Of a DNA stretch of 64,000 nucleotides, positions 16,909-24,119 are shown one piece after another. A model generated the notes under the pieces. The model did not search any database, was not told the origin of the DNA, and saw only the letters and a program-made list of their open reading frames with translations. Every line of letters begins with the position of its first letter. Positions within the stretch are counted from its first letter, which is position 1. This stretch comes from Rhodobacter sp. Its GTDB lineage: Bacteria > Pseudomonadota > Alphaproteobacteria > Rhodobacterales > Rhodobacteraceae. The stretch covers positions 62,001-126,000 of the forward strand of contig JAIYAE010000002.1 in NCBI GenBank assembly GCA_027489175.1. The letters run 5' to 3'. Both the position numbers and the translations under genes were made by a program.

Positions 16909-17726
16909 AACCCCAGCCGCTCGTCGTTCATTGCGTGTCCTCCTCGGCACCGCGCGGCGAGGCGGGTTCGAAAAGCCCGAGAAGCGGCCGGTCAGCCGAG
17001 CCAGGCCATCACCTCCCTGACGCTGTGCGCGACGCGGCGCGCGGGGATCGTTGGGCGGTCAATCATCAGCACCGGCAGGCCCAGGGCACGGGCGGCGGCG
17101 ATCTTCGCAACGGCACCCTTGCCGCCGGCGTTCTTGGCGACGACCACTTGGGTGCCGTGGCTTTGCATGAGGGCCGTGTCGCCCGCCACATCAAACGGCC
17201 CGCGCGCCACAACGACGTCAGCTTGCGGCAAGGGCAGGGGGGTGGTCGGGGGGTCGACCAGCCGCAGCAGATAGTGGTGCTGTGGCTGGGCCGCGAAAAC
17301 GTCGATGTGCTGACGGCCGATGGCCAGGAAGACGCGCTGGGCTGGCCCGGCAAGGGCAGCAACGGCGGCAGGGATATCGGGGACATGGGTCCAGCGGTCA
17401 CCTTCGCCCGCCGTCCAGGCTGCGCGCTCCAGCGCGATCAGGGCGACACCTGTGGCGCTGCAGGCGGCGACGGCGTTCGCGCTCATCCCGGCGGCAAAAG
17501 GGTGGGTGGCGTCGATCACATGGCTTATCGCCTGATCCCCCAGATAGGCGATCAGCCCCTCAACCCCGCCAAAGCCGCCCATGCGCATGTGGATCGGCTG
17601 TCCCATCGGCGCCTCGGTCCGGCCCGCGTAGGAATAGACCCCCGGCAGCCCTGCCTTAGCGATGGCTTCGGCCATCAGGTTCGCCTCACTCGTGCCGCCG
17701 AGGATAAGGATGCGTGTCATGGGTGA
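16905..17726 (+). other. 273-codon open frame antisense to cobK, linking cobJ to cobL
   Basis: An ATG at 16905 overlaps the cobJ stop (ATGA). The frame stays open for 273 codons across the whole of antisense cobK and stops at TGA 17724-17726, eight bases past the cobL ATG (17719). The predicted product is rich in Gly, Arg and His and looks like an antisense shadow rather than a protein. Its start and end positions would let ribosomes travel from cobJ to cobL without a break. Probably not a functional protein. Confidence 0.3.
16992..17720 (-). CDS. cobK: Precorrin-6A reductase
   Basis: This 242-residue NAD(P)H enzyme reduces precorrin-6A to dihydro-precorrin-6 (6B). It starts MTRILILGGTSEANLMAEAI, the typical CobK/CbiJ nucleotide-binding N-terminus, and contains VIDATHPFAAGMSANAV near residue 80, the family signature. 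It is the only cob gene of block 2 on the minus strand. Its start codon overlaps that of cobL head to head within CATG at 17718-17721, so any cobK promoter and ribosome binding site must lie inside cobL. Confidence 0.95.
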   Translation of the reverse strand: MTRILILGGTSEANLMAEAIAKAGLPGVYSYAGRTEAPMGQPIHMRMGGFGGVEGLIAYLGDQAISHVIDATHPFAAGMSANAVAACSATGVALIALERAAWTAGEGDRWTHVPDIPAAVAALAGPAQRVFLAIGRQHIDVFAAQPQHHYLLRLVDPPTTPLPLPQADVVVARGPFDVAGDTALMQSHGTQVVVAKNAGGKGAVAKIAAARALGLPVLMIDRPTIPARRVAHSVREVMAWLG

Positions 17727-18909
17727 TCCCTGGCTGACGATCATCGGGCTGGGCGAAGATGGACCAGAGGGCCTGTCACCCGCAAGCCATGCCGCCCTAG
17801 CCGCCGCCGAGGTCATCTTCGGCGGCCCCCGGCATCTGGACCTGATCGGGGCGGGTGGCAAGGGGCAACCCTGGCCGGTGCCGTTTGACCTTGGGCCGGT
17901 TCTGGCCGACCGGGGGCGGGCAGTGGTGGTCCTCGCCTCGGGCGATCCGTTCTGGTTCGGGGCAGGGGGCAGCCTCATGGCGCATCTCGAACCGGGGGAG
18001 TGGGTGTCGCATCCCGCGCCCTCGACCTTCCAGCTGGTGGCCAATCGTCTGGGGTGGCGGCTGGAAGAATGTGTGTGTCTTGGCCTGCATGCGGCCCCAT
18101 TGGCCCGTTTGCGCCCGGTGCTGGGGCGTGGGGTGAAGGTGATCGCCACGCTGCGCGACGGGGCAGCGGTGCAGGACCTTGCGGCATGGCTTTGCGAAAA
18201 TGGCCATGAAAATGCGCAGCTGACGGTGCTGGAGCGGCTGGGCGGGCCGTTGGAACGGGTGACGGCCGGTATCCTGGCAAAGGTGGCAGCGACGGCGACT
18301 GCTCCGGTGATGGCCCCGGTCTCGGTGGCCATCGAGGCCACCGATCCCGGCCTGCCGGGGGCCTCGGGCCTGCCGGATGCCATGTTTGAACACGACGGGC
18401 AGATCACCAAACGCCCGATCCGCGCGCTGACCCTGTCGGCGCTGGCCCCGCGCAAAGGGGAAGTTTTGTGGGACATCGGTGCAGGGTCGGGGTCGGTGGG
18501 GATCGAATGGCTTTTGGCCGGGGGGGCGCGGGTGATTGCGCTGGAAGCGGACCCGGACCGCGCCGCGCGGGCGCGGGGCAATGCGGCGGCCTTCGGGCTT
18601 GCACACCGGCATCAGGTGGAAGAGGCGCGGGCGCCGGAGGGGATTGGCACCCTGCCGCAGCCTGATGCGGTCTTTGTCGGGGGCGGCGCAAGCGAGGCTT
18701 TGCTGACGCAGCTGTGGGGGGTGATGCCCGCTGGTTGCCGCCTGGTGTTGAACGCGGTCACGATCGAGACCGAGGCGCTGGTGCTGGACTGGTCGGCGCG
18801 GCACGGCGGGGATTTGCTGAAGATCGAACTGTCCGAGCCTGTTGCCATCGGCCGCAAGCGAGGGTGGCGCGCGGCCCTGCCGATCCTGCAGTGGAGCGTG
18901 GTGCGATGA
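17719..18909 (+). CDS. cobL: Precorrin-6Y C5,15-methyltransferase (decarboxylating)
   Basis: This 396-residue bifunctional enzyme methylates C5 and C15 and decarboxylates the C12 side chain. The N-terminal tetrapyrrole methylase domain (about residues 1-200) shows IIGLGEDGPEGLSPAS and LASGDPFWFGAGGSLM. The C-terminal Rossmann SAM domain (about 220-396) shows WDIGAGSGSVGIEWL near residue 250. It starts at ATG 17719, which shares bases with the cobK start on the other strand, and ends overlapping cobE. Confidence 0.96.
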   Translation: MGDPWLTIIGLGEDGPEGLSPASHAALAAAEVIFGGPRHLDLIGAGGKGQPWPVPFDLGPVLADRGRAVVVLASGDPFWFGAGGSLMAHLEPGEWVSHPAPSTFQLVANRLGWRLEECVCLGLHAAPLARLRPVLGRGVKVIATLRDGAAVQDLAAWLCENGHENAQLTVLERLGGPLERVTAGILAKVAATATAPVMAPVSVAIEATDPGLPGASGLPDAMFEHDGQITKRPIRALTLSALAPRKGEVLWDIGAGSGSVGIEWLLAGGARVIALEADPDRAARARGNAAAFGLAHRHQVEEARAPEGIGTLPQPDAVFVGGGASEALLTQLWGVMPAGCRLVLNAVTIETEALVLDWSARHGGDLLKIELSEPVAIGRKRGWRAALPILQWSVVR

Positions 18910-19265
18910 TTGTGGCGGGGTTCGGGTTCCGCTCCGGGGTGACCGGTGGCGCGCTGATGGACGCCCTGGCGCGGGCCGGTGGCGTGGCGGGGGTCACGCA
19001 TCTGGCGACGGTCGCCGCAAAGGCGGAAGGGTTGGCGGAATTGGCTGCAGCGCTGGGGCTGCCTGTGCTGGCGGTAGAGCCGCAGCTGCTGGCCGCGCAA
19101 GCGGTGCTCACGCAGTCCGACCGGGTGGAGGCGCTTTATGGCACGGGTTCGGTCGCTGAAGCCGCAGCGCTTGCCGCGGCAGGACCGGGCGCGCGACTTC
19201 GCGGGCCACGTGTAACCTCGGCGGACGGAACGGCGACGGCGGCGATTGCGGAGAGGCTGGCGTGA
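18906..19265 (+). CDS. cobE: CobE/GbiG-type cobalamin biosynthesis protein
   Basis: This 119-residue protein belongs to the CobE (CbiG C-terminal) family. It begins MIVAGFGFRSGVTGGALMDA and contains the small acidic/alanine-rich fold with THLATVAAKAEG and the late GTGSVAEAAALAAAG motif. The precise role of CobE in the aerobic route is not firmly established. It overlaps cobL (ATGA) and is followed by a 157-base gap containing a dispersed repeat. Confidence 0.9.
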   Translation: MIVAGFGFRSGVTGGALMDALARAGGVAGVTHLATVAAKAEGLAELAAALGLPVLAVEPQLLAAQAVLTQSDRVEALYGTGSVAEAAALAAAGPGARLRGPRVTSADGTATAAIAERLA

Positions 19266-19426
19266 GCGCGTGTGCGGGCGGCTGTCAAATTGAGCGCCTT
19301 GCGGCGCAAGCCTTTTGTCTCGCCTCTGCGCGCGAAGGGCGCGCAACCGGCTTGGACGTGCTCCGCAGGGGATATTTGGGCAAATGTGAAAGGGCAGGGG
19401 TTTGGTCCTGCTGGGGGAAGCGATGA
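19262..19426 (+). other. 54-codon bridging ORF from cobE to cobM
   Basis: GTG 19262-19264 overlaps the cobE stop (GTGA) and TGA 19424-19426 overlaps the cobM start at 19423 (ATGA). The frame is open through the dispersed repeat and reads MSACAGGCQIERLAAQAFCL and 34 more residues if GTG is used. The repeat here is in the opposite orientation to the copy in the cobN-cobG gap, yet also leaves an exact bridge. No family is recognised. Confidence 0.35.
19290..19393 (+). repeat. Dispersed repeat, copy 2
   Basis: This plus-strand copy contains TTGAGCGCCTTGCGGCGCAA, GCCTTTTGTCTCGCCTCTGC, the GCGCGCGAAGGGCGCGCAA stem-loop and GGGGATATTTGGGCAAATGT plus GAAAGG. It is nearly identical to the reverse complement of 13540-13642. 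The pair therefore forms a long-range inverted repeat about 5.7 kb apart around cobG-cobE. Confidence 0.8.
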
Positions 19427-20208
19427 CGGTGCATTTCATCGGGGCAGGGCCGGGGGCGGCCGACCTTCTGACGCTGCGCGGGCGGGATCTGATCGCAGCT
19501 TCGCCGGTCTGCCTTTATGCCGGGTCGCTGGTGCCCGAGGGCGTGTTGTCGCATTGTCCGCCGGGCTGCAGGATCGTGAACACGGCACCCTTGTCGCTGG
19601 ATGAGATCATGGCCGAGATCGCGGCGGCCCATGCGGCGGGGCAGGATGTGGCGCGGCTGCATTCGGGGGATCTGTCGATCTGGTCCGCGATGGGGGAACA
19701 GCTTCGACGCCTGCGTGAGTTGGGCATCCCCTATGACGTGACGCCCGGCGTGCCGTCCTTTGCCGCAGCGGCGGCGGCGCTTGGGGTTGAGCTGACGCTG
19801 CCGGGCCTTGCGCAGTCAGTGGTGCTGACCCGGGTCGAGGGGCGCGCGACGCAGATGCCGTCGCGCGAGACGCTGACCGCCTTTGGCGCGACCGGGGCGA
19901 CGCTGGCGCTGCATCTCTCGGTCCACTTGATCGACAAGCTGGTGGCGGAACTCGTGCCGCATTACGGGCCGGATTGCCCGGTGGCCGTGGTCTGGCGTGC
20001 GACCTGGCCGGACCAGCGGATCATCCGGGCGACATTGGCCACCCTTGCCGGTGCCGTGCCGGAGGAAGTGGAGCGCACCGCGTTGATCCTTGTGGGGCAG
20101 GCCTTGGCGCAGGAGGGGTTTGAGGAGAGCCGCCTCTATGCCGGTGACTATGATCGCCGCTATCGCCCGGTCGGGACTGACCCGCGCTTTCCGGGGACGG
20201 GGTCTTGA
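19423..20208 (+). CDS. cobM: Precorrin-4 C11-methyltransferase
   Basis: This 261-residue SAM enzyme methylates precorrin-4 at C11. Motifs are [18 protein letters not shown] at the N-terminus, [11 protein letters not shown] near residue 38, [16 protein letters not shown] near residue 82 and [15 protein letters not shown] near 105. The start at 19423 has a good upstream GGGGGAAG; an in-frame GTG lies at 19402. Its stop overlaps the TTG start of cobB. Confidence 0.96.
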   Translation: MTVHFIGAGPGAADLLTLRGRDLIAASPVCLYAGSLVPEGVLSHCPPGCRIVNTAPLSLDEIMAEIAAAHAAGQDVARLHSGDLSIWSAMGEQLRRLRELGIPYDVTPGVPSFAAAAAALGVELTLPGLAQSVVLTRVEGRATQMPSRETLTAFGATGATLALHLSVHLIDKLVAELVPHYGPDCPVAVVWRATWPDQRIIRATLATLAGAVPEEVERTALILVGQALAQEGFEESRLYAGDYDRRYRPVGTDPRFPGTGS

Positions 20209-21524
20209 TCCCGGGGCTGATCGTCTCGGCCCCGGCGTCGGGCACAGGCAAGACCACAGTGATGCTGGGGTTGCTGGCGGCACTGCGTGACCGCGGTTTG
20301 ACCGTGCAGCCGTTCAAGAACGGGCCGGACTACATTGACCCGGCGTTTCACCGGGCGGCAAGTGGGCGCTGGTCCTTCAATCTTGACAGTTGGGCTATGC
20401 CGGGCACGGTCCTCGATGGGCTGCTTGGCCAGGCAGCAGGGGCGGATCTGATCCTTGCGGAAGGCTCAATGGGCCTCTTTGACGGGGTGGCGGCAGCTGG
20501 CGCCTGCGGCAACGGGGCCACGGCGGACTTGGCGGCGCGGATGGGCTGGCCCGTGGTCGTGGTGATCGACGCCAGCGGTCAGGCGCAGACCGCGGCGGCG
20601 GTGGCGCTGGGCCTGGCGCGGTTCCGGCCCGGCGTGCGGGTGGCGGGGGTGATCCTGAACCGGATCGCAAGCCCCCGGCACGAGGCGCTGGTCAGGAAAG
20701 GAATGGAGGAGGCGGGCATCACCGTTCTTGGGGCGCTGCCCAAGCGCGCGGCCATCGCGATGCCAGAGCGTCACCTGGGCCTTGTGCAGGCCGAAGAGCA
20801 GCCCGCGCTGCAGGCCCTGATCGCCGAGGCCGCAGCGCTGATGCGCGAAGGCGTCGATCTTGATGCGCTGGTGGCTGCAGCGGCGACAGTGGCAACGCCC
20901 GCCCCTGCCGCAAAGATCACCCCGCCCGGCCAGCGCATTGCCTTGGCGCGGGATGCGGCGTTCAGCTTCGTCTACCCGCATCTCTTGCACGGTTGGAGGG
21001 CGGCGGGGGCAGAGATCCTGCCTTTCTCGCCCTTGGCTGACCAGGGACCGGACCCCAGCGCCGATGTCTGCTGGTTGCCCGGCGGCTATCCGGAACTGCA
21101 CGCCGGCGCTTTGGCTGCGGCCAGCACTTACCGCGCCGCGCTGCAGGCCTTTGCCGAGGTGAAGCCGGTGCATGGCGAGTGTGGCGGCTACATGGCAATG
21201 GGCGAGGGGCTGGTCGACAAGGACGGCACGCGCCACCGGATGGCCGGGCTCCTTGGCTTGGTCACCAGCTATGCAGATCGGAAAATGCATCTGGGCTACC
21301 GGCAGGCGATGCTTGCACAATCCATTCCCGGTCATGCCGCAAGGGCGCATCTGGCGGGGCATGAGTTTCATTATTCCACCATCCTCGGCCAACCGGACAA
21401 GCCACTTGCGCAGGTGACCGACGCCACCGGAGCGGCAGTGCCTGAAACCGGCTCCTATCGACTTCAGGCAGGGGGCGGGCTATCGACCGGCACCTATTTC
21501 CACCTGATCGCGGGATCACGATGA
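20205..21524 (+). CDS. cobB: Hydrogenobyrinic acid a,c-diamide synthase
   Basis: This 439-residue ATP/glutamine amidotransferase amidates the a and c carboxylates of hydrogenobyrinic acid. The N-terminal P-loop is [17 protein letters not shown], followed by [14 protein letters not shown]. The GATase domain nucleophile is in [14 protein letters not shown] near residue 327. The start is a TTG (20205) in a TTGA overlap with cobM; no ATG gives a complete N-terminus. It shares organisation with CobQ but makes a different product. Confidence 0.95.
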   Translation: MIPGLIVSAPASGTGKTTVMLGLLAALRDRGLTVQPFKNGPDYIDPAFHRAASGRWSFNLDSWAMPGTVLDGLLGQAAGADLILAEGSMGLFDGVAAAGACGNGATADLAARMGWPVVVVIDASGQAQTAAAVALGLARFRPGVRVAGVILNRIASPRHEALVRKGMEEAGITVLGALPKRAAIAMPERHLGLVQAEEQPALQALIAEAAALMREGVDLDALVAAAATVATPAPAAKITPPGQRIALARDAAFSFVYPHLLHGWRAAGAEILPFSPLADQGPDPSADVCWLPGGYPELHAGALAAASTYRAALQAFAEVKPVHGECGGYMAMGEGLVDKDGTRHRMAGLLGLVTSYADRKMHLGYRQAMLAQSIPGHAARAHLAGHEFHYSTILGQPDKPLAQVTDATGAAVPETGSYRLQAGGGLSTGTYFHLIAGSR

Positions 21525-21625
21525 CCAGCCCTGTCCGCCGCACCCCCGGAATTTTCGAAAATTCCGGGTCGGAGCCTTCGAAGGCTCCGGTCCGATTTCT
21601 TCGAAGAAATCAGTGCGCGCAATGA
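21521..21625 (+). other. 34-codon bridging ORF from cobB to cobA, built from three palindromes
   Basis: ATG 21521 overlaps the cobB stop (ATGA), and TGA 21623-21625 overlaps the cobA ATG at 21622 (ATGA). The frame ([20 protein letters not shown] and 14 more residues) passes through three perfect palindromes without a stop. The peptide is unlike any family known to me. The double overlap is the main evidence that the frame matters. Confidence 0.4.
21545..21611. repeat. Three consecutive perfect palindromes centred on TTCGAA
   Basis: Palindrome 1 spans 21545-21568 (core GGAATTTTCGAAAATTCC), palindrome 2 spans 21570-21589 (CGGAGCCTTCGAAGGCTCCG) and palindrome 3 spans 21594-21611 (GATTTCTTCGAAGAAATC). 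Each is perfectly self-complementary with the same TTCGAA centre but different arms. As RNA they would form three hairpins capped by UUCG-type turns directly before cobA. They could slow or attenuate transcription, protect RNA ends or bind protein. Confidence 0.85.
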
Positions 21626-22350
21626 CCGGCTTTGTCACCTTCGTCTCGGCCGGGCCGGGCGATCCTGACCTTTTGACCGTCAAGGCGGTCAAGGCGCTGC
21701 AGGCGGCGGATGCTATCCTGTTCGATGACCTCTCGTCAGGTCCCATCCTGGCGCTGGCAAAGCCGGGAGCCGATCTGGTCGGCGTGGGCAAGCGCGCGGG
21801 CCGCGCCTCGCCCAAGCAAGACCATGTCAGCCGGTTGCTCGTCGACTATGCCCTGACTGGCGCGCGGGTGGTGCGGCTGAAATCCGGAGACTCGGGCATT
21901 TTCGGACGGCTTGAGGAAGAGCTGACCGCCCTCCACGCCGCTGGGATCGGGTGCGAGATCGTGCCCGGCGTCACCTCCGCTTCGGCCGCCGCCGCCGCCG
22001 CCGGCATCCCGCTGACCCGGCGCGGGCATGCGCAGCGGGTGCAGTTCATCACCGCCGCCGATACCTCGGGCAACCTGCCGCCGGGGCTGAACCTGGCCGC
22101 CCTTGCCGACCCCCAGGCCACCACCGTGGTCTTCATGGGCAAGCGCACCTTCCCCGCCCTTGCCGCCGCGCTGATCGCCCATGGCCTGCCGCCCGACACC
22201 CCGGCAATGCTGGCCGAAGCGGTCAGTTCCCCCGACCAGCGGCTGCACCGGTCGACCATCGCTGCCCTGGCCGAAACCCTGGCCCATGACCGCAGCCCGC
22301 TTCCCGGCCTCATCCTGTTCGGTCCCCTCGCGGACAGCGTCGCGGACTGA
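21622..22350 (+). CDS. cobA: Uroporphyrinogen-III C-methyltransferase (SUMT)
   Basis: This 242-residue enzyme makes precorrin-2, the branch point into corrins and siroheme. It shows VSAGPGDPDLLTVKAVKAL, the VRLKSGDSGIFGRLEEEL motif near residue 90, PGVTSASAAAAAAGIPLT near 120 and FMGKRTFPALAAAL near 170. The ATG at 21622 is preferred because of the ATGA overlap; GTG at 21613 is an alternative. It is the last gene of block 2, so the first committed enzyme lies far from the riboswitch promoter and behind strong hairpins. Confidence 0.95.
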   Translation: MTGFVTFVSAGPGDPDLLTVKAVKALQAADAILFDDLSSGPILALAKPGADLVGVGKRAGRASPKQDHVSRLLVDYALTGARVVRLKSGDSGIFGRLEEELTALHAAGIGCEIVPGVTSASAAAAAAGIPLTRRGHAQRVQFITAADTSGNLPPGLNLAALADPQATTVVFMGKRTFPALAAALIAHGLPPDTPAMLAEAVSSPDQRLHRSTIAALAETLAHDRSPLPGLILFGPLADSVAD

Positions 22351-22404
22351 CCCTGTCCCGTCGGCTTCCGCCTTGCCAGACCCCGGCCAAGGGCGCACAA
22401 AGAC

Positions 22405-22633
22405 CTTGCAAGGTGTCCCACAACTGCGCAAAGCGCCGGGACTGAAACGGGAATGAGGAGCGGGCTTACCCAGTTGGGAGCCCGTGTCATCAGCCGCCCC
22501 CGCGACTGTCAGCGGTGAGCGGGCTTCACCAAAGCCACTGCCCCACGAAGGGCGGGAAGGCCAGAAGCCCGCCGCGATCCGCCAGCCAGGAGACCGGCCC
22601 TGCAAAAGAAACAACCGCCGTCGGGTGTGACGG
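22405..22633 (+). promoter_or_regulatory. cobalamin riboswitch 3, upstream of the CbiM-like gene
   Basis: The aptamer signatures are GAAACGGGAATGAGG near 22445, CCCCCGCGACTGTCAGCGG near 22500, GCCACTGCC near 22535, GGGCGGGAAGGCC near 22550, and the B12 box GCCAGCCAGGAGACCGGCC near 22580-22600. A hairpin at 22618-22633 (CCGTC/GACGG, loop GGGTGT) follows. GGTG in that loop can pair with CACC at 22527-22530. The ribosome binding site GGAGGG lies just after it, so translation control is likely. Confidence 0.92.
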
Positions 22634-22646
22634 ACAGGAGGGACTT

Positions 22647-23318
22647 ATGCATATCGAACCAGGCCTCGTTGACGGGGCCAAGATTGTGCTTGGGCACGCC
22701 ACGGCCGCTGCCGCCGGCGCAACCGCAGTTTACCACATCGCCATCGCCACAAGGGAACGGGGCATCGCCTCGGTCGCGCTTCGGGCCGTCATCGCCACAG
22801 TCGGCGTCTTCCTCTTCTTCGAGGTGATGCCGCATTTCGCCATCGGCGTCAGTGAGGTGCACTTCATCCTCGGCTCAACCCTGTTCCTGATCCTTGGGGC
22901 CGGGCCGGCCGCCATCGGCCTTGCGGCGGGCCTTCTGATCCAGGGCCTCTTCTTCGCGCCCCTCGACCTGCCGCAATACGGGATGAACCTGACCACGCTG
23001 CTGGTCCCGCTTTTCGCGCTGCACGAACTTGCCAAGCGGATCATCGCGCCCGGTACGGCCTATGTGGACCTGAAATACAGTCAGGTTCTGGCGCTTTCGG
23101 CAGTCTATCAGGGTGGTGTTGTCGCCTGGGTCGCCTTCTGGGCGGTCTATGGCGCGGGCTTCGGCGCGGAAAACCTGGCCGCCATCGGCACCTTCGGCGT
23201 GGCCTACATGGCCGTGGTCCTGATTGAACCGATTGCCGATCTGGCCGTGCTTGGTCTGGCCAAGGCGGCCAAGGGCCACGGCTCGCCCCTCGTCACCCCG
23301 CGGCTTTACGCGGCATAA
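22647..23318 (+). CDS. CbiM-like cobalt transport permease
   Basis: This 223-residue inner-membrane protein starts MHIEPGLVDGAKIVLGHATA, the metal-binding N-terminal type of CbiM/NikM substrate-specific components, with a His at position 2. It has about six to seven hydrophobic helices; FEVMPHFAIGVSEVHFILGS near residue 60 is the CbiM family core. No CbiN, CbiQ or CbiO gene is visible, so it may act alone or use a shared energy module elsewhere. A riboswitch precedes it and an intrinsic terminator follows, making it a one-gene unit for cobalt supply. Confidence 0.88.
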   Translation: MHIEPGLVDGAKIVLGHATAAAAGATAVYHIAIATRERGIASVALRAVIATVGVFLFFEVMPHFAIGVSEVHFILGSTLFLILGAGPAAIGLAAGLLIQGLFFAPLDLPQYGMNLTTLLVPLFALHELAKRIIAPGTAYVDLKYSQVLALSAVYQGGVVAWVAFWAVYGAGFGAENLAAIGTFGVAYMAVVLIEPIADLAVLGLAKAAKGHGSPLVTPRLYAA

Positions 23319-23326
23319 GGAAATCA

Positions 23327-23359
23327 GGCGCGGCCTTGCCAAGGGCCGCGCCGCTTTTT
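23327..23359 (+). terminator. Intrinsic terminator after the CbiM-like gene
   Basis: A 9-bp perfect stem, GGCGCGGCC (23327-23335) and GGCCGCGCC (23344-23352), is followed by GCTTTTT. It lies immediately before cobF, so cobF probably needs read-through or its own promoter. Confidence 0.88.
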
Positions 23360-23366
23360 AAAGCCC

Positions 23367-24119
23367 ATGCCCATGATCACTCTGTCCCTCATCGGCATCG
23401 GCACCGGCAATCCCGGCCACCTGACGGCCGAGGCCGCCCGCGAGCTGAACGCCGCCGACCTGATCCTTCTGCCCAGGAAGGGCGAAGAGAAGTCTGACCT
23501 TGCCGATATCCGCCACCTGATCCTGTCCCAGATCCTGACCGCCCCGGTCCCGGTCGCCGAATACGACGTGCCGCAACGCGCCGACCAGACCGACTATCTT
23601 GGCGCAGTCAATGACTGGCACGACGCCATAGCCGCTGTGTGGCTGGACGCCATCACCGCCCGCCTGCCGCAGGGCGGCACCGTCGCGCTGATGGTCTGGG
23701 GCGACCCCTCGCTGTATGACAGCACCCTGCGCATCGCCGCCCGACTGCCGGATGTGGCTGTCAGGGTGATCCCCGGCATCACTAGCCTGCAAGTCCTGAC
23801 CGCGGCCCATGCCATCCCGCTGAACACCCTTGCCGCCCCCGTCACCATCACCACCGGCCGCCAGTTGCGCGACCACGGCTGGCCAGAGGGCACCACCACC
23901 CTGGCGGTCATGCTGGACAAAGGCGGCGCCTTCACCACCATCGACCCGATCGACACGCATATCTGGTGGGGCGCCTATGTCGGCATGCCGCAGCAGGCGC
24001 TGGTCCATGGCCCGCTGGCCAAGGTGTCGGATGACATTCTTGCCACCCGTGCGCGCCTGCGGGCAGAACATGGCTGGATCATGGACATCTACCTTATGCG
24101 CCGGGGCGGGGATGTCTGA
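23367..24119 (+). CDS. cobF: Precorrin-6A synthase (deacetylating)
   Basis: This 250-residue SAM enzyme methylates C1 of precorrin-5 and releases acetate, a step of the aerobic route. It begins MPMITLSLIGIGTGNPGHLT and shows LILLPRKGEEKSDLADIR near residue 34, MVWGDPSLYDSTLRIA near 110 and PGITSLQVLTAAH near 135, as in CobF. An ATG at 23373 is another possible start. It overlaps the downstream kinase gene by 8 nt. Confidence 0.95.
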   Translation: MPMITLSLIGIGTGNPGHLTAEAARELNAADLILLPRKGEEKSDLADIRHLILSQILTAPVPVAEYDVPQRADQTDYLGAVNDWHDAIAAVWLDAITARLPQGGTVALMVWGDPSLYDSTLRIAARLPDVAVRVIPGITSLQVLTAAHAIPLNTLAAPVTITTGRQLRDHGWPEGTTTLAVMLDKGGAFTTIDPIDTHIWWGAYVGMPQQALVHGPLAKVSDDILATRARLRAEHGWIMDIYLMRRGGDV

